A stretch of DNA of 32,686 nucleotides from contig JBAXNR010000039.1 in NCBI GenBank assembly GCA_037133675.1, forward strand, positions 1 through 32,686. Direction: 5' to 3'. Source of the stretch: UBA4132 sp037133675 (lineage in GTDB: Bacteria; Pseudomonadota; Gammaproteobacteria; Methylococcales; Methylomonadaceae). The notes below the pieces were generated by a model that was not told the DNA's origin, ran no database searches, and saw only the letters and a list, made by a program, of their open reading frames with translations. Shown here in pieces: positions 1 through 7,916 of the stretch. Each line of letters begins with the position of its first letter. Position 1 is the first letter of the stretch. The translations under genes were made by a program, and so were the position numbers.

Positions 1-208
1 GCCCGCTTGCCAGTGTTCAAGATTGCTCATTGGTGATGACTGCCAAGTGGCTTAAATGTGAACCGCCTACCATTATCGAAACCACGGTTAAGGCTTGGCA
101 CTGGGTTAGATCATCGGCTTGACCATGCCCGCTTGCCAGTGTTCAAGATTGCTCATTGGTGATGACTGCCAAGTGGCTTAAGTGTGAACCGCCTACCATT
201 ATCGAAAC
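1..208. repeat. Tandem duplication, 126-bp period
   Basis: Bases 1-82 recur at 127-208 with a single difference (A56 versus G182), separated by a 44-bp stretch (83-126). The period of 126 is a multiple of three, but every forward frame has a stop inside the unit, so a coding repeat is not supported. The array runs off the left edge of the window, so its copy number is unknown. The function is unknown. Confidence 0.9.
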
Positions 209-445
209 TTTAGCAATAAAAAGCGGTTCTACTCTAAGCCGTGTCATATAATATTACAGCACCTTAAAAATAAATTGTGTCAAAGTTGTGTCAAAAAAAT
301 AATTCAAAAATTAAACTCAAATTAAAACAAATAGTTATGATTGAATTATATGTTTATGTCCAGAGCATAGAGTAATGTTATAGGACTTGTAACTACTCAC
401 CCTATGATTCATTGGGCTGGAGGGTAGTATTTTATACAAAAAATA
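209..445. other. AT-rich gene-free stretch
   Basis: No gene is visible. The stretch holds two exact copies of TTGTGTCAAA at 275-284 and 286-295 (11-bp period) and a weak hairpin around 394-428 (CTAC.CACCC against GGGTAG). A TATAAT lies at 247-252 without a convincing -35. I see no clear function. Confidence 0.5.
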
Positions 446-599
446 GGCGTTGGTGCATGAATAAAATACAAATAAATCAAATGGTTATATTTATTTGGTT
501 GATGGTTTTTGATTAAAAACAGCCGTTTTTTACTAAAAACATCACAAATAAACGGCGTAACACATTGATTGAAAATGACTTTATTCATGCACCAACGCC
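446..599. mobile_element. 154-bp MITE with 20-bp perfect terminal inverted repeats
   Basis: GGCGTTGGTGCATGAATAAA (446-465) is the exact reverse complement of 580-599. The element is flanked by perfect 9-bp direct repeats CAAAAAATA (437-445 and 600-608), which is a target-site duplication. There is no coding capacity; the interior has a GCCGTTT/AAACGGC stem. The end sequence and 9-bp duplication resemble the IS903 group of the IS5 family (typical ends begin GGC.TTG.TGCAT.AAT). That assignment is from memory of the family, not a search. The perfect ends suggest a recent insertion. Confidence 0.88.
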
Positions 600-657
600 C
601 AAAAAATAGCTAAATCGACTAAAAATGTCATGTTTTTCTACTTTTTTATATCAGTAA

Positions 658-1049
658 AATCGCTACAAACCACGGATTGATAAAGATATACGCGAGATAG
701 TAGGCGTATACATCGGTGACCGAAGTCGGGAGAGTGCGCAACAACTGTGGTCTTCGCTACCCTCATCTTACCAACAAAATGCCACCTGCTATACCGATTA
801 CTGGGATGCCTATCGAACCGTGATTCCCAATGACCAGCACCATAACATAACGTAGGTAAAGAAACAGGACTCACCAACCACATTGAGCGGTTTAATAACA
901 CACTCAGGCAACGCTGTTCTCGACTCGTTAGGAAATCACTGTCCTTTTCTAAAAAACTCGACAACCATATCGGTGCAATCTGGTATTTTATTCACCACTA
1001 CAATGAATGCAGGCGTATCGCTTTGACCTTGTCATCACTCGCTTTTTAG
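658..1049 (+). pseudogene. IS1-family transposase (InsB-like) remnant, frameshifted
   Basis: Only the C-terminal part of an InsB-like DDE transposase remains. Frame 1 (658-855) encodes REIVGVYIGDRS..., then DYWDAY containing a catalytic-type Asp, and ends at TAG 853-855. The next frame (852-1049) continues with VGKETG, HIERFNNTLRQR (the conserved Glu region) and LVRKSLSFSKK, ending at TAG 1047-1049. The two frames overlap at the junction, so a single-base indel near 850 broke the gene. A stop at 655-657 and the absence of the N-terminal part show it is also truncated. No matching terminal repeats were found. It lies just downstream of the MITE. Confidence 0.82.
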
Positions 1050-1103
1050 GACTACCGAAGATTTAATAGCAGTTATTTAGCCGCATACTGAGTAAATAAT
1101 AAA

Positions 1104-2238
1104 ATGAGTGAATATCAATACTACGAATTTATTGCCATCGACAAACCACTGACTACGTAACAAATGGCGGAGTTACGCAGCGTTTCTAGCCGTGCAAATA
1201 TTACTGCGACCAGTTTTGTTAATGAATATAACTGGGGGGACTTTAAAGGTAATCCAGCGGATTGGATTAGGCGTTATTTTGATGCTTTTGTTTATACGGC
1301 TAACTGGTGTTCCTGTGAGTTTATGTTGCGTGTGCCATTGGATTGTTTTTCACCTAAAACTGTACAAGCATTTCAAATTGAAATGCTTGATTCTTTTGAA
1401 ATTGAACAGACGGCAACCCATTGGATACTTGATTGGCAATTGAATCAAAGTGAAAACTATGAACGATTTGCTGACTATCAGGGCTGTAATTGGATGGGGC
1501 AGTTAGTCCCTTTACGCAATGAACTATTACGCGGCGATTTGCGTCCATTATATTTAGGCTGGTTGAGTTGTATCTATGGGTTAAATGATGACGCGCTAGA
1601 ACCACCGATTCCCGCAATTGAGTGCAGCACAAACCGCTTTAGTTGAATTTTTAGAAATTGATGTTGATTTTCTCAATGCGGCTGCAACAGCGAGTCCAGC
1701 TTTAACGGATGACTCTAGCAATATAGATCATCAAGTGTGGTTGGATACTATTCCTGCCGATAAAGCAAAACAGTTGCTCGGTTTGTTGCTGGAAGGGCGC
1801 GGACAGGAAGCTGAAAGGCAGTTGAAGTCAGAATTTTTTGCTTGGCAACGTGAACAAAGCAATCATCCAAAAGAACTATCGAGACCACGAAAAGTAAGCG
1901 ATTTGCAAAAATTGGCAGACATAGCGAAACAAGAACGTAAAGAACGCGAAATCGTTGCCGCTAAAAAAGCCGCTGCTGAAAAACAACGCCAACTCGATGC
2001 TTATCTTCGCACGATGTATGCAGATGCTGAACTTTTGTGGGCTAGTGTAGATACAAAAGCACAAAGAGCCACTGCCGCAAATTATAATGAAGTTACGCGA
2101 CTAATCAAAGAATTAGCCGATGCTTATAAATTAGCGGGGGATATGAACGATTTTAAAAACGCATTCACTGCCTTTATAAATATTCATGGTAAGCGTAAAG
2201 CCTTAGTTGATCGATTGAAAAAAGAAAAATTGTTATGA
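1104..2238 (+). pseudogene. Conserved hypothetical gene with internal stop and frameshift
   Basis: The original reading frame appears to start at ATG 1104 (MSEYQYYEFIAIDKPLTT), hits TAA at 1158-1160, resumes in the same frame from ATG 1164 (MAELRSVSSRANITATSFVNEYNWGDFKG), and shifts by one base near 1615-1620 into the frame that ends at 2238. The N-terminal and middle parts read like one uncharacterised family I recall from bacteria and archaea; the C-terminal half is charged and helical (KQERKEREIVAAKKAAAEKQRQ), probably coiled coil. The ancestral product would be about 378 residues. A shorter two-ORF product (1164-1646, 1618-2238) remains possible, but the two breaks favour decay. No function is assigned. 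Confidence 0.7.
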
Positions 2239-2252
2239 TAGTCCGCCGAGGA

Positions 2253-2331
2253 TGGGCAAGCGTCTTTTTGCTTGCCCACCGTTTTGACAGTTCCGTGTGG
2301 GCAAACGATAGAGCCGTTTGCCCACCCTACA
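2253..2331. terminator. Twin hairpins between convergent genes
   Basis: Two hairpins lie between the convergent flanking genes. The first is TGGGCAAGC (2253-2261) with GCTTGCCCA (2270-2278). The second is GTGGGCAAACG (2297-2307) with CGTTTGCCCAC (2315-2325), followed by CCTACA (2326-2331). They can act as a bidirectional terminator. The CCTACA tail ties the second hairpin to the palindrome family seen elsewhere in the window. Confidence 0.6.
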
Positions 2332-2335
2332 GGAC

Positions 2336-3187
2336 TTACCCCACGAAATAGGGAAAAGCATCCGTTTTTCTTCTAGTGTGATTAACATTTTGGTTATCTT
2401 CATAAGAAAATACAACTTGTGTATCAGTTTTTCTTCTATTGTAATGAGTGGCTTTTTCTACCACTTTTTCTTGGTCAGAAAAAAACCACATCTGATAAAC
2501 ACTGATTAAAAGCTGCATTCCTATTGAAATCCCCATTAACGCACCACTGATTACGACAACGTAAGCAAAAGCAGGAATATGTCTCGTGATAAACCATGAC
2601 AATATATCGATAAACATCGCCGCAAAAGGCATAATTAGCGCGATTCTTTTGATATAAACATTAATGTCGCAAAGAATAAATATTTTCCCAACAAAAAATA
2701 AAATAAACGTGATGCCAAATAAGTGGATATGTGAGATGCGGATTAAATTGGGTACAGTTGCTCCGCCTGCGTGGGCAACTTCCGATACACCTGCATAATT
2801 GGTTAAAACAGGTAAAGGACTCGCATCCTCTGAATGGCAGTTCGCACAATCTCGATTAATTATCGGAGCAATTTTTTCGTTATAGCCCGCTTCATCAGCC
2901 CCTGCTTTTATCCATTTTAAGATAACATCCTTATCACTTTTAACTTTTAGTTTAGGTTCCATAATACCTGTAATAGCATTACCTAAGCGCGTTTGTGCTT
3001 GAGAACCATGATAGTAAACGATGACATCTTCAATGGATAAACCTTCTTTATCGTCCCGCCCTTGATGAGTAAGGTACAAATTACTTAGGGCTACTAAATA
3101 ACCTACACCGATTGCGAGTAGAAAAACAGTATTTAAAATCCGTTCGTTAGCAGAAATATCTCTAAAACGTATATGTTCTTTGTTCAT
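2336..3187 (-). CDS. Membrane-anchored monoheme c-type cytochrome-like protein
   Basis: The 283-residue protein has an N-terminal membrane segment (about 17-37), a presumed periplasmic domain with one heme-binding motif CANCH at residues 114-118, and three further membrane segments (about 152-172, 180-200, 208-236). This topology suits an electron-transfer or redox-sensing membrane protein; the electron partner is unknown. Similar proteobacterial proteins have, as I recall, often been mislabelled elongation factor 1-alpha. GAGGA lies about 10 bases before the ATG and supports the start. The cytoplasmic tail carries RRKTD twice, each preceded by TH and one or two residues (about 247-255 and 269-276). 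It is transcribed towards the twin hairpins. Confidence 0.7.
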   Translation of the reverse strand: MNKEHIRFRDISANERILNTVFLLAIGVGYLVALSNLYLTHQGRDDKEGLSIEDVIVYYHGSQAQTRLGNAITGIMEPKLKVKSDKDVILKWIKAGADEAGYNEKIAPIINRDCANCHSEDASPLPVLTNYAGVSEVAHAGGATVPNLIRISHIHLFGITFILFFVGKIFILCDINVYIKRIALIMPFAAMFIDILSWFITRHIPAFAYVVVISGALMGISIGMQLLISVYQMWFFSDQEKVVEKATHYNRRKTDTQVVFSYEDNQNVNHTRRKTDAFPYFVG

Positions 3188-3327
3188 TATTGTGTCCTCT
3201 AAAATATAGTTTGGTAGGCAGTTAGTTTTGGTTTTCCAAATAAATTTTTTACTTGTTGTTGAGACTGCAATAACCTAATATTTATTGTGGATTGAATTAT
3301 ATAGAAACAGCAAGTTATCGTGACTTA

Positions 3328-3380
3328 TTTTTGTAACAAAGTGTAACAATTTCATCTTTTGTTACACTTTGTTACAAAAA
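3328..3380. promoter_or_regulatory. 22-bp perfect palindrome with four TGTAACA half-sites
   Basis: 3328-3349 and 3359-3380 are exact reverse complements around a 9-base loop. Each arm contains two half-sites exactly 10 bp apart: TGTAACA at 3332 and 3342, and TGTTACA at 3360 and 3370. This helically phased arrangement looks like a multi-dimer operator. It sits about 140-190 bp upstream of the monoheme cytochrome-like gene start. The A/T tracts at both ends mean a terminator-like hairpin is an alternative. Confidence 0.5.
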
Positions 3381-3506
3381 GACTTTGTTGTACAAATCAA
3401 CCGCGTACGCGGGGTACGTTTTAGGCTCGTTGTCATTAAGTCTGTCCATTACCCACATATTTTTAGCCAATAATATCAATTTGTTAACACGATAAGATGC
3501 GCTAAT

Positions 3507-3582
3507 ATAGGATGTGCTGAGGTACGAAGCGCATCGTTCAAGTTGACATCAATGATGCGCTTCGTACCTCAGCACATCCTAT
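3507..3582. repeat. REP-like palindrome, family A, copy 1
   Basis: A perfect 29-bp inverted repeat (3507-3535 and 3554-3582) has an 18-base loop. The arm contains CTGAGGTACGAAGCGCATC. A second copy lies at 25964-26019, and a partial relative (TAACACGATAAGATGCGCT) at 3485-3503. It directly abuts the TnpB remnant. Confidence 0.85.
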
Positions 3583-3584
3583 CG

Positions 3585-3695
3585 CACTACGCAGTGAGTT
3601 CCACAGTGTCAGCCTGTGGAGCGGAAGGCTCTAGCCGAAAGGTTAGAACGAAACCAGCCGCAGTGAAGTAGGAAGTTAACACTAAAACTACATAA
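3585..3695 (+). pseudogene. tnpB: TnpB (IS200/IS605-type) C-terminal remnant
   Basis: The frame reads HYAVSSTVSACGAEG followed by SRKVRTKPAAVK, an amber stop at 3669-3671, then EVNTKTT and TAA at 3693-3695. TnpB proteins commonly end with a xxVSACG motif followed by a ...KQE.N tail; here the glutamine codon of KQE appears to have become TAG. The rest of tnpB is gone; the REP-like palindrome sits where the upstream sequence should be. In active elements this end also encodes the 3' part of the guide RNA, so a decayed guide-RNA scaffold may overlap here. The identification is by motif recollection only. Confidence 0.6.
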
Positions 3696-3738
3696 GGGTA
3701 GGTTTAATAGAACGGTTTTGATCCTGATCGTGTTTTAA

Positions 3739-4047
3739 TTTGGTGCGCTTTCAGGTGAGTTGATTGAAAAAGCACTCAATGCCAATAAACAAAACCAAGG
3801 TAAAGGTAGTTTTCTACATTTTGCTAATGTCAGTCAAGTCAATGAACAGTGGCTAATTAATAAGCAAGCAATTGATATAAAAAGACTTTATACATTAGTC
3901 CTCACCGATTTTCTAGTTGAAAAAGGCGATAAGGGTTTGGAGTTTTTAACTTTTAAAAATAATTCAACCATCAAACGCTTGGATGCACCGCCTATTGATG
4001 TTAGAAAGGCACTTATTCAAGAGCTTTTGTTACTTGATAAAAAATAA
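3739..4047 (+). pseudogene. 5'-nucleotidase C-terminal domain, 5' truncated
   Basis: After an in-frame TAA (3736-3738) the frame reads FGALSGELIEKALNANKQ, then HFANVSQ, and a segment around YTLVLTDFLVEKGDKGLEFL, typical of the C-terminal domain of UshA-like bifunctional nucleotidases/metallophosphoesterases. The N-terminal metal-binding phosphoesterase domain is absent. A TTG at 3760 could serve formally as a start, but no ribosome binding site is visible and only about 100 residues of a normally 500+ residue protein remain. The break is next to the TnpB remnant, so transposon insertion and deletion probably removed the 5' part. Confidence 0.65.
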
Positions 4048-4234
4048 AAAACCTACTCTTTAATTCTAGCAAATGAAATATCTGCTAGGCTTTTGCGTGG
4101 TTCAACGAAATGTAATAAGACGACTATGCGGTCAAAAGGGGGTGTGCTGAAGTTTGATTAACATAGAAAATATAAAAAACAGCGTATTCTTACAGGCGTT
4201 TAGCCAAATAATTAGATAATAAATAAGAGGAGTT

Positions 4235-6373
4235 ATGATGTTTCAAGCATCTGTATCAGTAATTATGGCGTTATTAATGGGACTTATCGGGGTCGGATTT
4301 GTTATCTGGCACACGAAAAAAGTGTTGAGTTATGACGCAGGAAGTCAGGTTATGCAAGACATCGCATTGGCTATTCAAGAAGGTGCATCAGAGTTTTTAA
4401 GACGTGAATATCGCGTATTGGCAATTTTTGTGGTCATTGTCGCGGTGATTCTTGCCGTTTTTCAACATTGGCAAACCTCACTTTGTTTTGTGGTCGGGGC
4501 GATTGCATCGGCGAGCGCAGGCTATTTGGGTATGTATGTGGCAGTTCGTGCCAATGTGCGTACTGCTGCTGCCGCGAGTCGTGGTTTACATGAAGGCTTG
4601 CGCGTTGCCTTTGGTAGTGGTGCGATTATGGGTATGTCAGTGGTAAGCTTTAGCTTAATTGGCATGACGGTGTTATTTTTAATTTTTAACGGCGATCCTA
4701 ATCAACTGGTTTATGTCACAGGTTTTGGTTTTGGTGCAAGTTCTATCGCCTTATTCGCCAGAGTTGGCGGCGGTATTTATACCAAAGCGGCAGATGTCGG
4801 CGCGGATTTAGTCGGTAAAATTGAAAAAGGCATTCCTGAAGATGATCCTCGTAATCCAGCGGTAATTGCCGATAATGTTGGCGATAATGTCGGTGATGTT
4901 GCGGGTATGGGTGCGGACTTATTTGAAAGTTATAGTGGTTCTATTATTGCCGCTGCTACCTTGGGCGCGGTGATTGGTGGTAATCATGCGGCGGCGTTTA
5001 TTGGTTTGCCATTTTTAGTCGCGGCTGTGGGTATTATTTCCAGCCTGTTCGGTATTTATATTGTTATCGGTGAAGAGCAGGATGTCGCTCATGCGAGACC
5101 TTTTTCAGATGAATCTGTTATGGGACGCATCCATCACTTCTTGAGAAAACAAGTTGCTAAAATTGATGAAAAAGCCAGCTTAGAAGAGTTATTGGCAGCA
5201 TTACGTCGTTCAGTGTGGGGGGCTTCTGTCGTCGTTTTAGGTCTGACGTTATTCGCTGTGTTGCTGTCTGGAGTCAGTATCAGCTATTGGTTAGTGATTG
5301 TGGTCGGCTTGATTGCAGGTAACGCCATTGCTTATGTGACTGAATATTTCACCGCTTATACTGAAAAACCCACGCAGTCTATTGTTCAGGCAACTGAAAC
5401 AGGTGCGGCAACTACCATTATTCAAGGCTTAGCGGTTGGCATGATGAGTACCGTATTACCCGTGCTGATTGTTGCGGTCGCTATTTTGCTCAGTATCTGG
5501 TTAGGGCATAAAGCCGATGGTTCAATTACTGCTGGTTTGTATGCGGTTGCTTTAGCAGGTGTCGGTATGCTTAGTACGCTAGGTGTTACGTTAGCAACTG
5601 ATGCTTATGGTCCTGTGGCAGATAATGCAGGCGGTATTGCAGAAATGAGTCATCTACCCGCCGAAGTCCGTCATCGTACCGATGCCTTAGATAGTTTAGG
5701 CAATACCACGGCGGCAACAGGCAAAGGTTTTGCGATTGGTTCTGCGATTTTAACCGCTTTAGCGTTATTAGCGGCGTATGTCACAGCGGCAAAAATAGAG
5801 CATTTAAATTTATTAGATCCAACTATGCTTCCTGGCATTTTAATTGGTGCAATGATGCCGTATTTATTCTCTGCACTCACCATGACCGCAGTGGGTAAAG
5901 CCGCGCAAGAAATTGTCGTTGAAGTCCGTCGTCAGTTTCTGACTATTGAAGGTTTAATGGAAGGCACAGGCAAACCTGATTACGCCGCCTGTGTGGGTAT
6001 CAGTACCGAAACTGCGTTAAAAGAAATGATTATTCCAGGCGCATTAGCCGTCATCGTACCCCTAGTTGTGGGCATGATATTAGGCAAAGAAGCCCTCGCA
6101 GGGATGTTGGTTGGTACAATGTCATCAGGCTTTCTATTAGCCGTGATGATGGCAAATGCAGGCGGTGCGTGGGACAATGCGAAAAAATATATAGAAACAG
6201 GACAGCACGGTGGCAAAGGCTCAGAGTCTCATAAAGCGGCTGTGGTCGGTGACACCGTAGGCGATCCGTTTAAAGACACCAGCGGTCCTGCGTTGAATAT
6301 TCTGATTAAATTAATGAGTATTGTTAGTTTGGTATTTGCAACTTCATTTGGTTCAGGTTGGTTTAGTTTCTAA
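4235..6373 (+). CDS. hppA: Membrane-bound ion-translocating pyrophosphatase, K+-dependent type
   Basis: This integral membrane enzyme hydrolyses pyrophosphate and pumps H+ or Na+ across the cytoplasmic membrane. At 712 residues it is full length for the family, with about 16 hydrophobic segments. Around residue 187 it has the DVGADLVGKIE signature followed by DDPRNPAVIADNVGDNVGD, which bind Mg-PPi. Near residue 671 it has GDTVGDPFKDTSGPALN. The cation-dependence position lies in GNTTAATGKG (about 489): Ala instead of Lys after NTT is the signature of the K+-dependent subfamily. H+ versus Na+ specificity cannot be settled by eye. A strong SD (AAGAGGAG, 4225-4232) precedes ATGATG. It is monocistronic, with a hairpin downstream. 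Confidence 0.95.
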   Translation: MMFQASVSVIMALLMGLIGVGFVIWHTKKVLSYDAGSQVMQDIALAIQEGASEFLRREYRVLAIFVVIVAVILAVFQHWQTSLCFVVGAIASASAGYLGMYVAVRANVRTAAAASRGLHEGLRVAFGSGAIMGMSVVSFSLIGMTVLFLIFNGDPNQLVYVTGFGFGASSIALFARVGGGIYTKAADVGADLVGKIEKGIPEDDPRNPAVIADNVGDNVGDVAGMGADLFESYSGSIIAAATLGAVIGGNHAAAFIGLPFLVAAVGIISSLFGIYIVIGEEQDVAHARPFSDESVMGRIHHFLRKQVAKIDEKASLEELLAALRRSVWGASVVVLGLTLFAVLLSGVSISYWLVIVVGLIAGNAIAYVTEYFTAYTEKPTQSIVQATETGAATTIIQGLAVGMMSTVLPVLIVAVAILLSIWLGHKADGSITAGLYAVALAGVGMLSTLGVTLATDAYGPVADNAGGIAEMSHLPAEVRHRTDALDSLGNTTAATGKGFAIGSAILTALALLAAYVTAAKIEHLNLLDPTMLPGILIGAMMPYLFSALTMTAVGKAAQEIVVEVRRQFLTIEGLMEGTGKPDYAACVGISTETALKEMIIPGALAVIVPLVVGMILGKEALAGMLVGTMSSGFLLAVMMANAGGAWDNAKKYIETGQHGGKGSESHKAAVVGDTVGDPFKDTSGPALNILIKLMSIVSLVFATSFGSGWFSF

Positions 6374-6403
6374 ACACGTTTTAGCTTACAGCACACATTA
6401 CAC

Positions 6404-6430
6404 AGAAGGTCAGGTTCTGCCTGACCTTCT
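6404..6430. terminator. Hairpin between convergent hppA and thiE
   Basis: AGAAGGTCAGG (6404-6414) pairs perfectly with CCTGACCTTCT (6420-6430) around a 5-base loop. There is no long T run on either side, so its strength as an intrinsic terminator is uncertain, but the position between convergent genes fits. Confidence 0.6.
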
Positions 6431-6501
6431 CGTATCGAAAAAGAGCAAGCAAAAGGCAGAGTACGCGCAGATTAACTAACGCAAGCTTGAGGTCTGTCCA
6501 T

Positions 6502-7116
6502 TTATCCAAATAATTCACTGTAAGCACGCGCTGACTGTTCGGGGTGTGTGGTAAATAAACCACCGATAACCGCTAAAAAATCAGCCCCCGCACTCAGTAG
6601 CTGACCGCCATTTTCTGGCAAAATGCCGCCAATTGCTACGATAGGAATAGTCAGTACTTTCTTGGCTTCACACAAGGTGTTTATTTCAGCAGGAGAAGCC
6701 AATGGTTTTGACGACGAAGGGAAAAATCGCCCAAAAGCCACATAAGTCGCTCCTTGTTTCTCGGCTACTATGGCTTTTTCAACGCTGTTATAGCAAGAAA
6801 CCCCAATAATGGCATTTTTACCTAGTCGTTGCCGTGCTTCTGGCACTGTAGCATCGTCTTCGCCAAGATGTACTCCATCGGCAGCAACACGAATTGCCAA
6901 CTCTATATCATCATTGATGATTAACGGCACATCATATTGATGACAAATTTTTACCAATTCTTTGGCAAGAAATAACGCGTCCTGCGGATTTTTATTTCGA
7001 TATTGAACAACTACCGCGCCACCTAAAATCACCTTTTCTACTTCAGCAATAATGGTACGACTGGATTTATGTTCAGTTTGAGTAATAGCGTAGAGTCCGC
7101 GTGTGGGAAGTTTCAT
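6502..7116 (-). CDS. thiE: Thiamine-phosphate synthase
   Basis: It couples HMP-pyrophosphate with the thiazole phosphate to give thiamine monophosphate in the cytoplasm. The 204-residue length is typical. Visible family blocks are GLYAITQTE at the start, VVQYRNKN, PLIINDDIELAIRVAADGVHLGEDD (phosphate/Mg site), IIGVSCYNS, YVAFGRFFPSSSKP and IVAIGGILPEN near the C-terminus. Its start overlaps the thiD stop by 4 bases, so the two are translationally coupled and catalyse consecutive steps. No TPP riboswitch precedes the pair; both genes appear to depend on upstream minus-strand transcription. Confidence 0.95.
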   Translation of the reverse strand: MKLPTRGLYAITQTEHKSSRTIIAEVEKVILGGAVVVQYRNKNPQDALFLAKELVKICHQYDVPLIINDDIELAIRVAADGVHLGEDDATVPEARQRLGKNAIIGVSCYNSVEKAIVAEKQGATYVAFGRFFPSSSKPLASPAEINTLCEAKKVLTIPIVAIGGILPENGGQLLSAGADFLAVIGGLFTTHPEQSARAYSELFG

Positions 7117-7904
7117 TGCTCTTGCTCCATCCAGAAAAATCGATTCGGGTTATGTTGACCTTTGCCTGACAGATAAGCGGCTTGTAATGAGTGCCAAGTA
7201 TAGTCTTGCGCTTCCTGCACGGCTTGCGTAGGTTCTATTCCATGTGCCAGTAATGCGGCGATACTCGCTGCTAGTGTACAACCAGAACCATGATAACTAG
7301 CAGGTAATCTATCCCAAGTGTAAGTTTCCCAGCAACGCCCATCATGAAATAATTGATTGCTAACGCTAGGCGTATCTTCATGCGTCCCCGTGATTAATAC
7401 AGTCGCACAGCCCAATTCCAATAATTTCAGCCCACAATCATTCAAATCAGTTAATCCTGTCAATCGCCGCGCTTCTTCACTATTAGGCGTTAAGACGGTT
7501 GTACAAGGCAGTAATAAGTTAATCATTGCATCCAATAATTGCTTGCTGGATAAATCAGTTCCTCCACCTGCTGCTAATACAGGGTCTAGGACAACAGGAA
7601 TATGTGGATACTGTGTTAGCACTGAATGAATGGCGATAGCTGTTTCATAATGACCAATTAAACCAATTTTGAACACTTTAACAGCTAAATCATCTAATAG
7701 TGTTTGTGCTTGAGCAACAATATCATCAGGATGCTGTGGAATCAGTTTTTTGATGTTGTGGGTATTTTGTTCGGTTAAAGCAGTAATGATGCTTGCTGCA
7801 TGACATTGATGGCTGACTAAGGTTTCAATATCTGCTTGAACACCCGCGCCGCCGCTAGGGTCGTGACCTGAAAATGATAATACTACTGGGCGATTATGAC
7901 GCAT
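7113..7904 (-). CDS. thiD: Hydroxymethylpyrimidine/phosphomethylpyrimidine kinase
   Basis: It phosphorylates HMP and HMP-phosphate to HMP-pyrophosphate, the co-substrate of ThiE. The protein has 263 residues and a ribokinase-like fold. The N-terminal FSGHDPSGGAGVQADIET binds substrate. VVLDPVLAAGGGTDL is a variant of the more common DPVM block. SYHGSGCTLAASIAALL near the C-terminus is the anion hole with catalytic Cys/Gly. It lies only 12 bp downstream of the glycosyltransferase-like gene and overlaps thiE, so it may be transcribed from the pilus-associated unit. Confidence 0.93.
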   Translation of the reverse strand: MRHNRPVVLSFSGHDPSGGAGVQADIETLVSHQCHAASIITALTEQNTHNIKKLIPQHPDDIVAQAQTLLDDLAVKVFKIGLIGHYETAIAIHSVLTQYPHIPVVLDPVLAAGGGTDLSSKQLLDAMINLLLPCTTVLTPNSEEARRLTGLTDLNDCGLKLLELGCATVLITGTHEDTPSVSNQLFHDGRCWETYTWDRLPASYHGSGCTLAASIAALLAHGIEPTQAVQEAQDYTWHSLQAAYLSGKGQHNPNRFFWMEQEQ

Positions 7905-7916
7905 TGACTAACCTCA

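Noticed and set aside
1..208. CRISPR array or integron attC sites in the tandem repeat
   Set aside because: The repeat unit is 82 bp with only one 44-bp spacer visible and no cas or integrase gene, and the unit is not an attC-type palindrome.
247..252. Perfect TATAAT as a promoter -10
   Set aside because: No acceptable -35 lies 16-18 bp upstream and there is no intact gene downstream for more than 800 bp.
638..964. Minus-strand ORF of 108 codons
   Set aside because: It is antisense to the IS1-type transposase remnant, whose two frames give recognisable protein motifs.
1158..1160. Stop-codon readthrough or recoding in the 1104 gene
   Set aside because: A second lesion (frameshift near 1617) is present, so ordinary decay explains both.
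7905..7916. TPP riboswitch before thiD
   Set aside because: Only 12 bp separate thiD from the upstream gene, leaving no room for the aptamer.
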